Shown piece after piece: positions 1 to 8,765 of a stretch of DNA of 64,000 nt; position 1 is the stretch's first letter; each line of letters opens with the position of its first letter. The stretch comes from Limnohabitans sp. Rim47 (GTDB lineage: Bacteria > Pseudomonadota > Gammaproteobacteria > Burkholderiales > Burkholderiaceae_C), in NCBI RefSeq assembly GCF_001517545.1, contig NZ_FBYA01000001.1, positions 210,991 to 274,990 on the forward strand. Direction: 5' to 3'. The position numbers and the translations under genes were made by a program. The notes under the pieces were generated by a model. That model did not search any database and was not told the DNA's origin. It saw nothing but the letters and a program-made list of their open reading frames with translations.

Positions 1-78
1 CATTGGATGGCTTCACGGTTCATCCCGGTTTTTGCAGACTGTTCTTGTCTTTCAACTGCAATAACCAAGGACCTTTTC

Positions 79-630
79 ATGTCGCCACGATTCGTCAAAA
101 TCTCTTCAATGACCGCTGCCATCGTGCTGGCGTCTTCCAGTCTCGCCGCCTTTGCCCAAGGGACAGGCACAGGTTCCGGTCCGGGAGCTGGGCCTGGTGC
201 CGGTGTTGGCGTTGGCGTTGGCGTTGGGCCTGGCTCGGGCGCAGGTCCCGCTACCGGTTTCGGTGCCAAGACAGAGCAGTTTGTGGAGCGGCAAAAAGAA
301 GCCATCCACCACCAGACGCAAATCCGCACGCAGGAAAAAAACCTGACGGACACGCGCGGCCAGATCAAGGCGCAGGAGAATTTGCTCAAGCAAACGCGTG
401 ACCAAATCAAGCGACAAGATCAGATGTTGACGCGTACACGCAGCCAGATTCAGGACCACGCGCAAGACAAGCCCGAGCTGCTGGACGCACTGCGCAAGCA
501 AGAGCAAACCCAGGAGCGCCTGTTGACGCACCTGAAAACCCAAGAGCAAAGCCTGACCCAGGTTCGCGACCAGCTCAAGACCGAAGAGCAGGAGCAGACC
601 CAGTTGCGCGATCAGCTTAAAAAGAAGTGA
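79..630 (+). CDS. Secreted Gly-rich / coiled-coil protein of unknown function
   Basis: Predicted 183 aa. I chose the ATG at 79 because AAGGACC lies just upstream and the product then begins with a good signal peptide (MSPRFVKISSMTAAIVLASS, cleavage near Ala-Gln at about residues 26-27). The mature start is a low-complexity Gly/Ala/Pro/Val stretch of about 35 residues that includes GVGVGVGVG, encoded by GTTGGC hexamers at 205-228. The rest, from about residue 70 to the end, is a charged Gln/Lys/Arg/Thr-rich helix with a recurring TR-x-QIK-x-Q pattern, typical of a long coiled coil. No catalytic motif is visible. It probably acts in the periplasm or at the envelope. It converges on the next gene with no spacer between the stop codons. 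I do not recognise a family. Confidence 0.75.
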   Translation: MSPRFVKISSMTAAIVLASSSLAAFAQGTGTGSGPGAGPGAGVGVGVGVGPGSGAGPATGFGAKTEQFVERQKEAIHHQTQIRTQEKNLTDTRGQIKAQENLLKQTRDQIKRQDQMLTRTRSQIQDHAQDKPELLDALRKQEQTQERLLTHLKTQEQSLTQVRDQLKTEEQEQTQLRDQLKKK

Positions 631-2520
631 CTATTTCTCGCTGAACCGGATCTTGGTGGGCAAGGCCACCAGCAAAGGTTTCAAGGCCGCCCAAGCCGCT
701 TCGGGCGTGGCCCTTGCATCGACTTCTACTGGGGCATCGCCCATGGCTTTGACCTCGGGCCATTGTGTGGCGGGCGTTTGCAAGGGCGTCAACACCCGAT
801 CGACCAGGCCTTGCACCACCGCGGCGGTGGCCAGGGTGCGCAGTTCGGGTTTGTAGATCTTGCCGACGTTGGTGACAGGCATGCGCTGCAGCACGGTGAT
901 GGATTTGGGGCGGGCTGGGGCTTCGTCCACGCCTTGGGCGGTGAAGGCCAGCAACTCGTTTTCGCTCACCACGCTGCCGGGCTTGAGCGTGACAAAGGCC
1001 ACGGGCAATTCGCCTGCATAGGCGTCGGGTGCGCCCACGGCGGCGCACAGTTCGACGGCGGGGTGTGCGCCCAGTGCGTCTTCGATCACTTTGGGGTCGA
1101 TGTTGTGGCCACCTCGAATGATCAAGTCTTTGGCCCGGCCCGACAGGTGCAGTCGGCCTTGCTCGTCGATGAAGCCCACATCGCCTGTGATGAGCCAGCC
1201 CTCGGGCGTGAAGCTGCGGGCGGTTTCGGCGGCATCGAGGTAGCCTGAAAACAGGTTGGGTCCTTGGTAGAGCACCATGCCTTTTTCGCCCGCTGGCAGA
1301 TCTTGTCCGGTGGCTTGGTCGTCGCTGTTCAAGGCCACCACTCGCACCCGCGCGTGCGGCAGCGGCCAGCCCACGCAGCCTGCGGGGGCGCTCAGGCCCG
1401 GTGGGGCCACGGTGCTCAGGCCCGCGGTTTCGGTCATGCCCAGGCTTTCGTTGATCTGCAAGCCGAAGCTTTGCGCAAAGCGTTGCGCCAGTTCGGGCGG
1501 CAGCGGTGCAGCACCGGTGCGCACCGCACGCAGGCGTGAGATGTTGGCCCCGTTCAGCGGCACGCCCGCCAGTGCCGCCAGCACGGTGGGCACACCCGAC
1601 ATGAGGGTGCAGCCGTGGTGTTCGACCAAGCGCCAATAGTTTTGCACCACGTCGCGGTGACGAAACAGCGCAGCGGTGGGAATGACGATGTGCATGCCCA
1701 CGGCCAGCGAACACAATGCGCCGGGCAGCACACCCGCCACATGGAACAGCGGGTAGCCGTTGATCGTCACATCGCTGGTTTGAAAGCCTTGCATCGTGGC
1801 GTTGGCCCAAGCGGTGAACACCTGTGCGCCATGGCTGTGCCGGGCCAGTTTGGGTGCGCCGGTGGTGCCCCCGGTGTGGAAGTACGCGGCGATGTCGCTG
1901 GCCTGAATGACGCGTTCGCTTTGCAGGCGGTCGCTAATCTGTTGCTGGCGCAGGGCATGAAAGTCGTGTGTGCCGCGCGGTAAGTCAGACGCCAGAGCGT
2001 GGCCATCGGGGTGCACGAGCAGCACGGTGTGCAGTTGGGGCAATTGGGCTTGCAGGCGCAGTGCTTTGTCACGCATTTGGCTGTCGTCGTCCACGCCGTG
2101 GGCGATCAGCACTTTGGCCTGGCTGGCCTGCAAGAGGGACAGCAGCTTTTCTTCGCTCAGCAAGGGGTTGAGCGGTTGCACAATGCCTGCCGCCTCGCCA
2201 CCCCAAAGGGCCAAGTGGTAGGCCAGTCCACCGGGCAGCAAGATGGCCATCACGTCTTGCGGGCCGATGTGCAGGCTGTGCAGCGCATTGGCCGTTTGGT
2301 GAATGCCTTGCAGCAAGGTGCGGTATGTCCAGCAGGTGGCTGGACCGCCGGGCTGGCCTGTGGCCAAAAAGGTGAGTGCGGGCCGGTCGGGGTGGGCTTC
2401 GCAGCTGGCGCGAATCAGCGCATAGGTGCTGGCCCATGGCGTGCTTTGGGCCAAGGGTGTGGCCTCGATGCGTTGAATGTCGGCGAGGGATTGAACGGGC
2501 GTTGAGACGGTCAGGTGCAT
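631..2520 (-). CDS. AMP-dependent acyl-CoA synthetase / ligase
   Basis: Predicted 629 aa member of the ANL adenylating superfamily, which activates a carboxylic (probably fatty) acid to its acyl-CoA through an acyl-adenylate. The AMP-binding P-loop HTGGTTGAPK lies near residue 213. The hinge region GDVGFIDEQGRLHLSGRAKD follows, and the C-terminal lysine motif NVGKIYKPEL (near residue 552) supplies the catalytic Lys. The reading frame stays open further upstream, but the ATG at 2520 gives the usual family N-terminus, so I prefer it. The gene lies 62 bp downstream of putA on the same strand and may be co-transcribed with it. Its 3' end abuts the stop codon of the convergent secreted-protein gene. 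The substrate cannot be told from sequence. Confidence 0.9.
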   Translation of the reverse strand: MHLTVSTPVQSLADIQRIEATPLAQSTPWASTYALIRASCEAHPDRPALTFLATGQPGGPATCWTYRTLLQGIHQTANALHSLHIGPQDVMAILLPGGLAYHLALWGGEAAGIVQPLNPLLSEEKLLSLLQASQAKVLIAHGVDDDSQMRDKALRLQAQLPQLHTVLLVHPDGHALASDLPRGTHDFHALRQQQISDRLQSERVIQASDIAAYFHTGGTTGAPKLARHSHGAQVFTAWANATMQGFQTSDVTINGYPLFHVAGVLPGALCSLAVGMHIVIPTAALFRHRDVVQNYWRLVEHHGCTLMSGVPTVLAALAGVPLNGANISRLRAVRTGAAPLPPELAQRFAQSFGLQINESLGMTETAGLSTVAPPGLSAPAGCVGWPLPHARVRVVALNSDDQATGQDLPAGEKGMVLYQGPNLFSGYLDAAETARSFTPEGWLITGDVGFIDEQGRLHLSGRAKDLIIRGGHNIDPKVIEDALGAHPAVELCAAVGAPDAYAGELPVAFVTLKPGSVVSENELLAFTAQGVDEAPARPKSITVLQRMPVTNVGKIYKPELRTLATAAVVQGLVDRVLTPLQTPATQWPEVKAMGDAPVEVDARATPEAAWAALKPLLVALPTKIRFSEK

Positions 2521-2582
2521 GCGTGATGTTAGCCACCGCTCGGCCCGTGCTTTGTCACGCAGGTGGCAAAGCACGGGGGACT

Positions 2583-5500
2583 TCAAGCGGCCAAGGTCAT
2601 CAAGCTGGCGTTGCCGCCTGCCGCGGCGGTGTTGGTGCTGATGCTGCGCTCGCTGACCAAGCGGGCCAGTGGTACGGCGGCATCGCCGGGGGGCATGGCG
2701 ATGAGGGTGACGATGGCGCCGGGGCGTTGTGCCAGTTGCGCTTGCCATTGCAAGGTGGTGGCTGCGTCGGCGTGCAACAAGGCGGCATCCACCGGCGACG
2801 CGTGTGCCGTGTCGTGCAGCGTCACGTGGCTTTGCACCGCTTTGGGCAGTTGCGCGTGCAAGTCTTGCGCAGACAGCGGCCAAACGGCGTGGCTGCCCAC
2901 CGCCAGCACCGCGGCCAGCTGGGTCAGGCGGTCAGCATCGGCATGGGCGTGCTCACCCGTCAGGCACAGCACCCGCGCACGGGCCTGCACGCGGTAGACG
3001 TTGCGCTCGCCGGTGGGGCCGCGCAAGGTGGCTTGCAGGCCCGCCGGGCTGGCCGCTGCAAACTGCGCACAGGCATGCGCCAGCGGCAAACGGTGTTGCA
3101 CCACCGCCCAGTCGTGCAGGGCTTGCAGCGCAGGCGTGGGCTGCGGCAATGCCGCTGCACCGCTGGCCTGCACACTGCGCAAGGCCGCATCGGGCGGGCA
3201 GTGCGTCAGCAGGCGCAAAAGGTACAAGGGGCCACCCGCCTTGGGGCCGGTGCCCGACAGGCCCTCGCCACCAAAGGGCTGCACACCCACCACCGCACCG
3301 ACCATGTTGCGGTTCACGTAGACATTGCCCGCGTGGCTGTGGTCGATGACTTGGGCGATGGTTTCATCGATGCGCGAGTGCACGCCCAATGTGAGCGCAT
3401 AACCGGTGTCGTTGATGCTTTTCAGAAAGTTGTTCAGATCACTACGGGCATAGCGCACGATGTGCAGCACCGGGCCAAACACCTCGCGCTCCAGTTGGGC
3501 GATGTGCGCGATTTCGATCAGCGTGGGTTGCACATAGGTGCCTGTGTGCAAGGTGTCCGGCGCGCTGCCGCTGGTACGGTGGACTTTACAGCCGCGTTGC
3601 TGCATGGCGCTCACATGCGCTTCGATGCGGGCACGCGCCCGTTCGTCGATCACCGGCCCCATGTCCACGGCCAGGTGCGCAGGGGCACCCATTTGGATCT
3701 GGGCCATCGCACCTCGGAGCATCTCGATCAGGCGGTCTGCCACATCGTCTTGCACGCACAGCACGCGCAAGGCCGAGCAGCGCTGGCCAGCGGCCTCAAA
3801 AGCCGAGGCCACGGCGTCGGTGACGACCTGTTCCAACAAGGCCGATGAGTCCACCACCATGCAGTTTTGCCCGCCCGTTTCGGCGATCAGAGGCACCGGT
3901 TGGCCTTGTGCGTTCAGGCGTTCGGCCAGCGCGGCTTGCAGCACGCGCGCGGTCTCGGTGGAGCCGGTGAACATCACGCCTTGCACACGGGCATCGCGCA
4001 CCAGTTGCATGCCCACCTCAGCGCCATGGCCTGGCAGCAATTGCACAACCGCTTGGGGCACGCCTGCTTGCCACAGGGTTTGCACCGCCAAGGCCGCAAT
4101 GGCGGGCGTGGATTCTGCGGGCTTGGCCAAGACGGGATTGCCTGCGGCCAGCGCGGCAGCCACCTGGCCCACAAAAATTGCCAGCGGAAAGTTCCAAGGG
4201 CTGATGCAGACCACAGGCCCCAAAGGCGTGTGGGTGCGGGGGTCAAAATCGCGGCGCACTTGCGCGGCGTAGTAGCGCAAAAAGTCCACCGTTTCACGCA
4301 GCTCGGCCACGGCGTGGGCCCAGGTCTTGCCTGCTTCGCGCACCAGCAGCGCCATCACGCGCGGTGCGTCGGCTTGCAACAGATCGGCGGTGCGTTCCAG
4401 CAATGCGGCACGCAGTGCAGGTGGTGTGGCCGCCCATCCTGCCGCCGCTTGTGCGGCCGATTGCAGCGCGGCTTCAGCATCGGCTGGCTGGGTGAACTGC
4501 ACGGTGCCCAGCACGTCGCTGTGGTCGGCGGGGTTGCGCAGGGTGTGGGTTTCTTCGCCCGTGCCCGTGGCCAACAATGCGTGTGCGGTCAGAGGCTTCA
4601 CATCCAAGGACAGCATGTGGGCCTGCATGTCCAAAGCCAGTTGGCGCAGCGTGGGTTCGTGCGCCAAATCGGAGCCGCTGGAGTTGAGGCGGTCTGTGCC
4701 ATACAGCTGCGCGGGCAGCGGGATTTGCAGGTGCGGCTGGCCGGGGAGGGTGCCTTCACGCGCGGCGTCTTGGTCAACGCGTGCCACCGGGTCTTGCACC
4801 AAATCGTCGATGGTCACACTGGCGTCGGCCATGCGGTTGACAAACGAGCTGTTGGCCCCGTTTTCGAGCAGGCGGCGCACCAGATAAGCCAGCAAGGTTT
4901 CGTGCGTGCCCACGGGGGCGTAGATGCGGCAAGGCCGCTGAAACTGTGTACCCCCACGCAGGCTCACTTCGTGTAGCCCGCTGCCCCCCGAGGGGGTGCT
5001 CGGGCCTTGGGACGGCCCGGCGGCGCTCGCTGGCCCGACCACCTGCCGGTACAGCGGCTCGCCCATGCCGTGCAGGCACTGAAACTCGTACTGGCCTGGC
5101 ACGTAGTCGCCGCCAATGTCTTGCGCCATGTGCGCGATGGCGGCCACGGTGTGTGCGTTGTGCGTGGCAAATTGGGGGTACACCGCATCGGGCGCGGCCA
5201 GCAGCTTTTGGGCGCAGGCCAGGTAAGACACATCGGTGTGATGTTTGCGCGTGTAGACCGGGTAGTCGCTTTGGCCGTCCAGTTGGGCGCGTTTGATCTC
5301 GCTGTCCCAATACGCGCCTTTGACCAAACGCACCATCAAGCGGTGCCCTGTGCGGCGTGCCAGATCGATGACAAAGTCGATCACATAGGGGCAACGCTTT
5401 TGGTAGGCCTGGATCACAAAGCCAATGCCGTGCCAGCCCTGCAAACTGGGGGCCAGGCACAGCGCTTCGAGCAGGTCGAGCGACAAGTCGAGCCGGTCCA

Positions 5501-6431
5501 CCTCTTCGGCGTCGATGTTGAGGCCAATGTCGTAGTGCCGGGCCAGCTCGGTGAGCCGCAACACCCGTGGCAGCAGTTCATCCATCACGCGTTGGTGCTG
5601 GGCGCGGCAGTAGCGTGGGTGCAGGGCCGACAGCTTGATCGAGATGCCCGGGCCGTGGATGACGCCCTGCCCGTTCGCTGCTTTGCCAATCGCGTGGATG
5701 GCGTTTTCATACGCGCTCAAGTAGCGCTGCGCGTCTGCTTCGGTCAGGGCGGCTTCGCCCAGCATGTCGTACGAATAGCGAAAGCCTTGCGCCTGCATGT
5801 CGTGGGCACGGTGCAGGGCTTCGTCAATCGTCTCGCCCGTCACAAACTGCTCGCCCAGCATTTGCATGGCCAACTGCACGCCTTGGCGGATCAGCGGTTC
5901 GCCGCTCTTGCCGATCAGCCGTGTGAGCGAGGCCAGCATCGCCCCCTCGCTGTGCGTGGCCACCAGCTTGCCCGTGAGCAGCAGGCCCCACGAAGCGGCG
6001 TTCACAAACAGCGATGGGCTGCGGCCCACATGCTGGTGCCAGTCGCCCTGACCGATCTTGTCGCGGATCAGCGCGTTGCGTGTGGCCGCGTCGGGGATGC
6101 GCAGCAGCGCTTCGGCCAGACACATCAGGGCCACGCCTTCTTCGCTGGACAGCGCGTATTCCTGCATCAGGCTTTGCACGCGGCCTGCACGCCCGCTCTG
6201 CTGCGGGCCTTCGCGCATGCCCGTCACCAGTTGGCGGGCCAGCGTGTCGGTGCGCTCGGCTTGTGCGGGGCTCATGCGGGCTGCGGTCAGCAAGGGGGCC
6301 AGGGCCTGCGCTTCGGGCAGGCGGGTGGCGCGGGCCATGGCCTCGCGCAGGGCACTGCGTTCGGACAGCGGGCCACCGGCACTGAAGTGGGCGCCTGTGG
6401 GCAAAGCGGGGGCGGTGATGGCGATGTTCAT
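2583..6431 (-). CDS. putA: Bifunctional proline dehydrogenase / L-glutamate gamma-semialdehyde dehydrogenase
   Basis: Predicted 1282 aa. It oxidises proline to glutamate: an FAD proline dehydrogenase domain in about the first 550 residues, then an NAD aldehyde dehydrogenase domain (ETGGQN near 853, catalytic Cys885 in GQRCSAL), then a C-terminal domain ending in NTAAAGGNASLM. The N-terminal ribbon-helix-helix repressor domain of E. coli PutA is absent, so it should be purely enzymatic, and the divergent Lrp-type gene is the likely regulator. The start at 6431 is preceded by AAGGAC. One oddity: between EPLYRQVVG and RPCRIYAPVG there are about 32 residues rich in Gly/Ser/Pro, where E. coli PutA (from memory) has about 8. 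This extra stretch is encoded by a palindromic repeat (see separate entry). Confidence 0.95.
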   Translation of the reverse strand: MNIAITAPALPTGAHFSAGGPLSERSALREAMARATRLPEAQALAPLLTAARMSPAQAERTDTLARQLVTGMREGPQQSGRAGRVQSLMQEYALSSEEGVALMCLAEALLRIPDAATRNALIRDKIGQGDWHQHVGRSPSLFVNAASWGLLLTGKLVATHSEGAMLASLTRLIGKSGEPLIRQGVQLAMQMLGEQFVTGETIDEALHRAHDMQAQGFRYSYDMLGEAALTEADAQRYLSAYENAIHAIGKAANGQGVIHGPGISIKLSALHPRYCRAQHQRVMDELLPRVLRLTELARHYDIGLNIDAEEVDRLDLSLDLLEALCLAPSLQGWHGIGFVIQAYQKRCPYVIDFVIDLARRTGHRLMVRLVKGAYWDSEIKRAQLDGQSDYPVYTRKHHTDVSYLACAQKLLAAPDAVYPQFATHNAHTVAAIAHMAQDIGGDYVPGQYEFQCLHGMGEPLYRQVVGPASAAGPSQGPSTPSGGSGLHEVSLRGGTQFQRPCRIYAPVGTHETLLAYLVRRLLENGANSSFVNRMADASVTIDDLVQDPVARVDQDAAREGTLPGQPHLQIPLPAQLYGTDRLNSSGSDLAHEPTLRQLALDMQAHMLSLDVKPLTAHALLATGTGEETHTLRNPADHSDVLGTVQFTQPADAEAALQSAAQAAAGWAATPPALRAALLERTADLLQADAPRVMALLVREAGKTWAHAVAELRETVDFLRYYAAQVRRDFDPRTHTPLGPVVCISPWNFPLAIFVGQVAAALAAGNPVLAKPAESTPAIAALAVQTLWQAGVPQAVVQLLPGHGAEVGMQLVRDARVQGVMFTGSTETARVLQAALAERLNAQGQPVPLIAETGGQNCMVVDSSALLEQVVTDAVASAFEAAGQRCSALRVLCVQDDVADRLIEMLRGAMAQIQMGAPAHLAVDMGPVIDERARARIEAHVSAMQQRGCKVHRTSGSAPDTLHTGTYVQPTLIEIAHIAQLEREVFGPVLHIVRYARSDLNNFLKSINDTGYALTLGVHSRIDETIAQVIDHSHAGNVYVNRNMVGAVVGVQPFGGEGLSGTGPKAGGPLYLLRLLTHCPPDAALRSVQASGAAALPQPTPALQALHDWAVVQHRLPLAHACAQFAAASPAGLQATLRGPTGERNVYRVQARARVLCLTGEHAHADADRLTQLAAVLAVGSHAVWPLSAQDLHAQLPKAVQSHVTLHDTAHASPVDAALLHADAATTLQWQAQLAQRPGAIVTLIAMPPGDAAVPLARLVSERSISTNTAAAGGNASLMTLAA
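4948..5040. repeat. GC-rich palindromic repeat element inserted in frame in putA
   Basis: On the plus strand this stretch contains two adjacent hairpins: CCCCC-CGA-GGGGG near 4985-4997 and CGGGCC-TTGGGAC-GGCCCG near 5001-5019. It also carries the phrase CTTCGTGTAGCCCGCTGCC. From memory, closely similar sequences are dispersed, mostly between genes, in Comamonadaceae genomes. Here it is translated on the minus strand as about residues 467-497 of PutA (PASAAGPSQGP... to ...SLRGGTQ) without breaking the frame. I see no second copy in this window. That it is a mobile repeat is inferred from its structure and recollection; the in-frame extra segment is seen directly. Confidence 0.6.
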
Positions 6432-6476
6432 GTGGCGTCCTTGATTGACATGAATCGCCATCATCCGGATTAAAGA

Positions 6477-6502
6477 TCAAATATTTCACTGAAATTATTT
6501 GA
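6477..6502. promoter_or_regulatory. AT-rich dyad between putA and putR; candidate Lrp-family operator
   Basis: The 92-bp divergent intergenic region is markedly AT-rich and holds an imperfect palindrome: TCAAATATTTCA facing TGAAATTATTTGA (one extra T in the right arm). AT-rich dyads of about this size are usual targets of Lrp/AsnC-type regulators, and the divergent gene is one. It ends 21 bp before the putR start codon, so it could serve both autoregulation and putA control. Confidence 0.55.
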
Positions 6503-6523
6503 TTTAAATGAATAATATGAAGC

Positions 6524-6997
6524 ATGAGCATCGAAACACCGGATATCGACCGTATCGACCGCCGCATCCTTGACTTGTTGCAGCGCGATGGCCGCATCAG
6601 CAACCTGAAGCTCGCCGAAGCTGTGGCGCTGTCGCCCACGGCCGTGCTGGCGCGGGTGCAACGCCTCACGCGAGAGGGCTTCATTCTGGGCTACGAAGCG
6701 CGCCTGAACCCGCTCAAATTGGGCGCGGGCATGATGGTGTTCGTGGAAATCCTGCTCGACCGCACCAGCCCCAATGTGTTTGAGCAGTTCAAGGCGGCGG
6801 TGCAGGTGCGCCCCGAAATCATGGAGTGCCACATGGTGGCCGGGGGCTTTGACTATTTGCTCAAGACCCGCGCCGCCGACATGAATGCCTACCGCGAATT
6901 TGCGGGCACGGTGCTGTGGCAGCTGCCTGGCGTGCGCGAGACGCGCACTTATGCGGTGATGGAAGAAGTCAAAAACACAACGGCGTTGGCGTTGTGA
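6524..6997 (+). CDS. putR: Lrp/AsnC-family transcriptional regulator, probable proline-responsive activator of putA
   Basis: Predicted 157 aa, a normal length for the family. An N-terminal winged helix-turn-helix (about residues 5-60, with RIDRRILDLLQRDGRISN and the recognition segment LSPTAVLARVQRL) is followed by the C-terminal effector/oligomerisation domain (about 70-150, with MECHMVAGGFDYLLKTRAAD). It is divergent from putA. In many alpha- and betaproteobacteria an Lrp-type PutR activates putA in response to proline, so this function is inferred from position. It is followed 2 bp later by the DCC-family gene, probably in the same transcript. Confidence 0.9.
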   Translation: MSIETPDIDRIDRRILDLLQRDGRISNLKLAEAVALSPTAVLARVQRLTREGFILGYEARLNPLKLGAGMMVFVEILLDRTSPNVFEQFKAAVQVRPEIMECHMVAGGFDYLLKTRAADMNAYREFAGTVLWQLPGVRETRTYAVMEEVKNTTALAL

Positions 6998-6999
6998 AC

Positions 7000-7410
7000 A
7001 TGCCCACCACATCCAGCCCGCTGATCGTGGTGTTTGACGGACAGTGCCTGCTGTGCAACGGCTGGGTGCGGTTTTTGCTCAGGCACGACCAGCGCGGTGT
7101 GTTCCGTTTTGCCGCCATTCAGGGCCGCACCGGTCAGGCCTTGCTGCAGCAAGCGGGCTTGCAGGTCGAAGGCTTGCAAACCCTGTTGCTGGTGGACGGC
7201 ACCACCAGCTGGCAGCACACCGGTGCGATCTTGCGCATCCTGCACCATCTGGGCTGGCCTTGGCGTGCGGCTTGGGCGGGCTGGCTGGTGCCTGCCGTGC
7301 TGCGCGATGGGCTTTATCGCTGGGTGGCTCGCCACCGTTACCGGATTTTTGGGCGGACAGAAACTTGCATGGTCCCGCCGCCCGATGTGAAGGCGCGATT
7401 TCTGGATTGA
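7000..7410 (+). CDS. DCC-family (DUF393) thiol-disulfide oxidoreductase-like protein
   Basis: Predicted 136 aa. The family signature D-G-x-C-x-x-C is clear near the N-terminus (Asp13, Cys16, Cys19 in FDGQCLLCNGW), and the rest fits this small thioredoxin-fold-like family in length and hydrophobic pattern (LLVDGTTSWQHTGAILRIL). A redox role is presumed from the CxxC, but the family is poorly characterised. I used the ATG at 7000, 2 bp after the putR stop, rather than upstream in-frame codons that would run through putR. A tight link with putR suggests co-transcription, not shared function. Confidence 0.85.
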   Translation: MPTTSSPLIVVFDGQCLLCNGWVRFLLRHDQRGVFRFAAIQGRTGQALLQQAGLQVEGLQTLLLVDGTTSWQHTGAILRILHHLGWPWRAAWAGWLVPAVLRDGLYRWVARHRYRIFGRTETCMVPPPDVKARFLD

Positions 7411-7420
7411 GCTGGGCGAG

Positions 7421-8728
7421 TCAAGCCACGAGTCCCTTGGCCAACGCCTCGCATTGCGCTGCCACCTCGGCCATGCTGGGCCTGTCACCCGGCACAGGCG
7501 ACAGGCAGGTCTGCGCCAACCTGTGAACGGCCTGGCTTGTCGGCGCTGGCGTGTGGGCTGCCAGTTCTTCGAGCAAACAACCCATGGCCCGCACTTCGAG
7601 CGCCAGCAAGCGGCGGCGCAGTTCGGTTGCATGGCCAGGCAATCGGGTGGCTGCGCCCAAGTCGCCCAGCCGCGCTTGGCCATGCACCGGGTCGATCAAG
7701 ATGTTGTGCGCATACAGATCGCCATGCATCACGCCACGCCGGTGTAAGTGCGCCACCGCATGGGCCACATCACGGGCGATGCCCAGCGCCAGAGGTGCAG
7801 GAAAACTGAATCCGGCGGGATACACATCGCGTGTGCAGGTCTGCAAACTCGGGGGCCCCGCCAGGTTGAGGTGCGCTGGCGGAATGAGGGGCATCAACAA
7901 ACCTTGGGCCTGCCCGGGGTGGTCGGTCAGCCGGGCCACGGGCGTGGTCAGGCTCGGGTGGTTACCTGCCGCCAGGCACGCGGCCAGTTCGTCTTCAGGC
8001 AAGCCATCGCTGGTCACTTCGCCTTTGAACAGCTTGAGCGCCAGCGCTTGCGGCCAGCCAGCAGCCTGCGCGCGGTGGATGTGGCCCGAAGCGCCTTCGC
8101 CCAGCAGTGGGCCCAAGGTGATGGAAGCCCAGGACACTTCGGGCAAGGCCGGTTCATGGGCAAAAGTCCAGCCCATGGCATTGCCCGCCAGTGCCAGCCA
8201 GCTCAGCCGGGGCAAGGTGGTCAGCCAAGCGGGTACTTCGCTCAGGCGGTTGGCCGAGATGCGCAGCAATTCCAGTTGCTGTGCGCCCTGCAGACTGTCG
8301 GGCAAGGCCTGCAGCCGGTTGCCCGCCAGCATCAGTTTTTGCAAAGCGGGGCGTTGGCCCAGTTCGGTGGGCAAGTTGGCCAGTGCGTTGTCGGTCAGGA
8401 TCAGCCAGCGCAAAGCGGGTGGCAGCGCCGCTGGCGGCAGTTGTGCGATGCGGTTGGCCTTGAAGCCGACCACTTGCAGCGCAGGGCAGTCGCCCAGCAC
8501 TTCGGGCAGCACCTCAAAGTCGTTGTCCGAGGCAAACAGCACTTGCAATTTGTGCAGCTTCGTCAGTTGGTGCGGCAAATCGCGCAGTCGATTGCCGCTC
8601 AGGTTGAGCACCTCCAGCGTATCGGCCAGCGCCCAAATGTCGTCGGGCAACTCGGTCAGGCCGCAGGCCAAGTCCAGGCGGCGCGTGCCCGCCAAAGCGC
8701 CGCTGCGCAGTTGTTCCAAGGTGTGCAT
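7421..8728 (-). CDS. Leucine-rich-repeat protein fused to a protein kinase-like domain
   Basis: Predicted 435 aa. The N-terminal 190 or so residues are about seven leucine-rich repeats of about 23 residues (for example LSGNRLRDLPHQL, LTDNALANLPTEL, LAGNRLQALPDSL). From about residue 205 comes a kinase-like domain: glycine loop GEGASGH near 211, a VAIK-like lysine in LALKLF, catalytic loop HGDLYAHN near 338, and LGDLGAA where DFG is expected (Asp kept, Phe replaced by Leu). It may be a compact active Ser/Thr kinase or a pseudokinase. It has no signal peptide, so it is cytoplasmic. It follows the ABC-transporter operon by 37 bp. The first ATG at 8728 is preferred over a TTG two codons upstream. 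Confidence 0.85.
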   Translation of the reverse strand: MHTLEQLRSGALAGTRRLDLACGLTELPDDIWALADTLEVLNLSGNRLRDLPHQLTKLHKLQVLFASDNDFEVLPEVLGDCPALQVVGFKANRIAQLPPAALPPALRWLILTDNALANLPTELGQRPALQKLMLAGNRLQALPDSLQGAQQLELLRISANRLSEVPAWLTTLPRLSWLALAGNAMGWTFAHEPALPEVSWASITLGPLLGEGASGHIHRAQAAGWPQALALKLFKGEVTSDGLPEDELAACLAAGNHPSLTTPVARLTDHPGQAQGLLMPLIPPAHLNLAGPPSLQTCTRDVYPAGFSFPAPLALGIARDVAHAVAHLHRRGVMHGDLYAHNILIDPVHGQARLGDLGAATRLPGHATELRRRLLALEVRAMGCLLEELAAHTPAPTSQAVHRLAQTCLSPVPGDRPSMAEVAAQCEALAKGLVA

Positions 8729-8765
8729 CGTCAAGGGCCTGCGTTTTCGGGGCGCGTGCGCCCGC

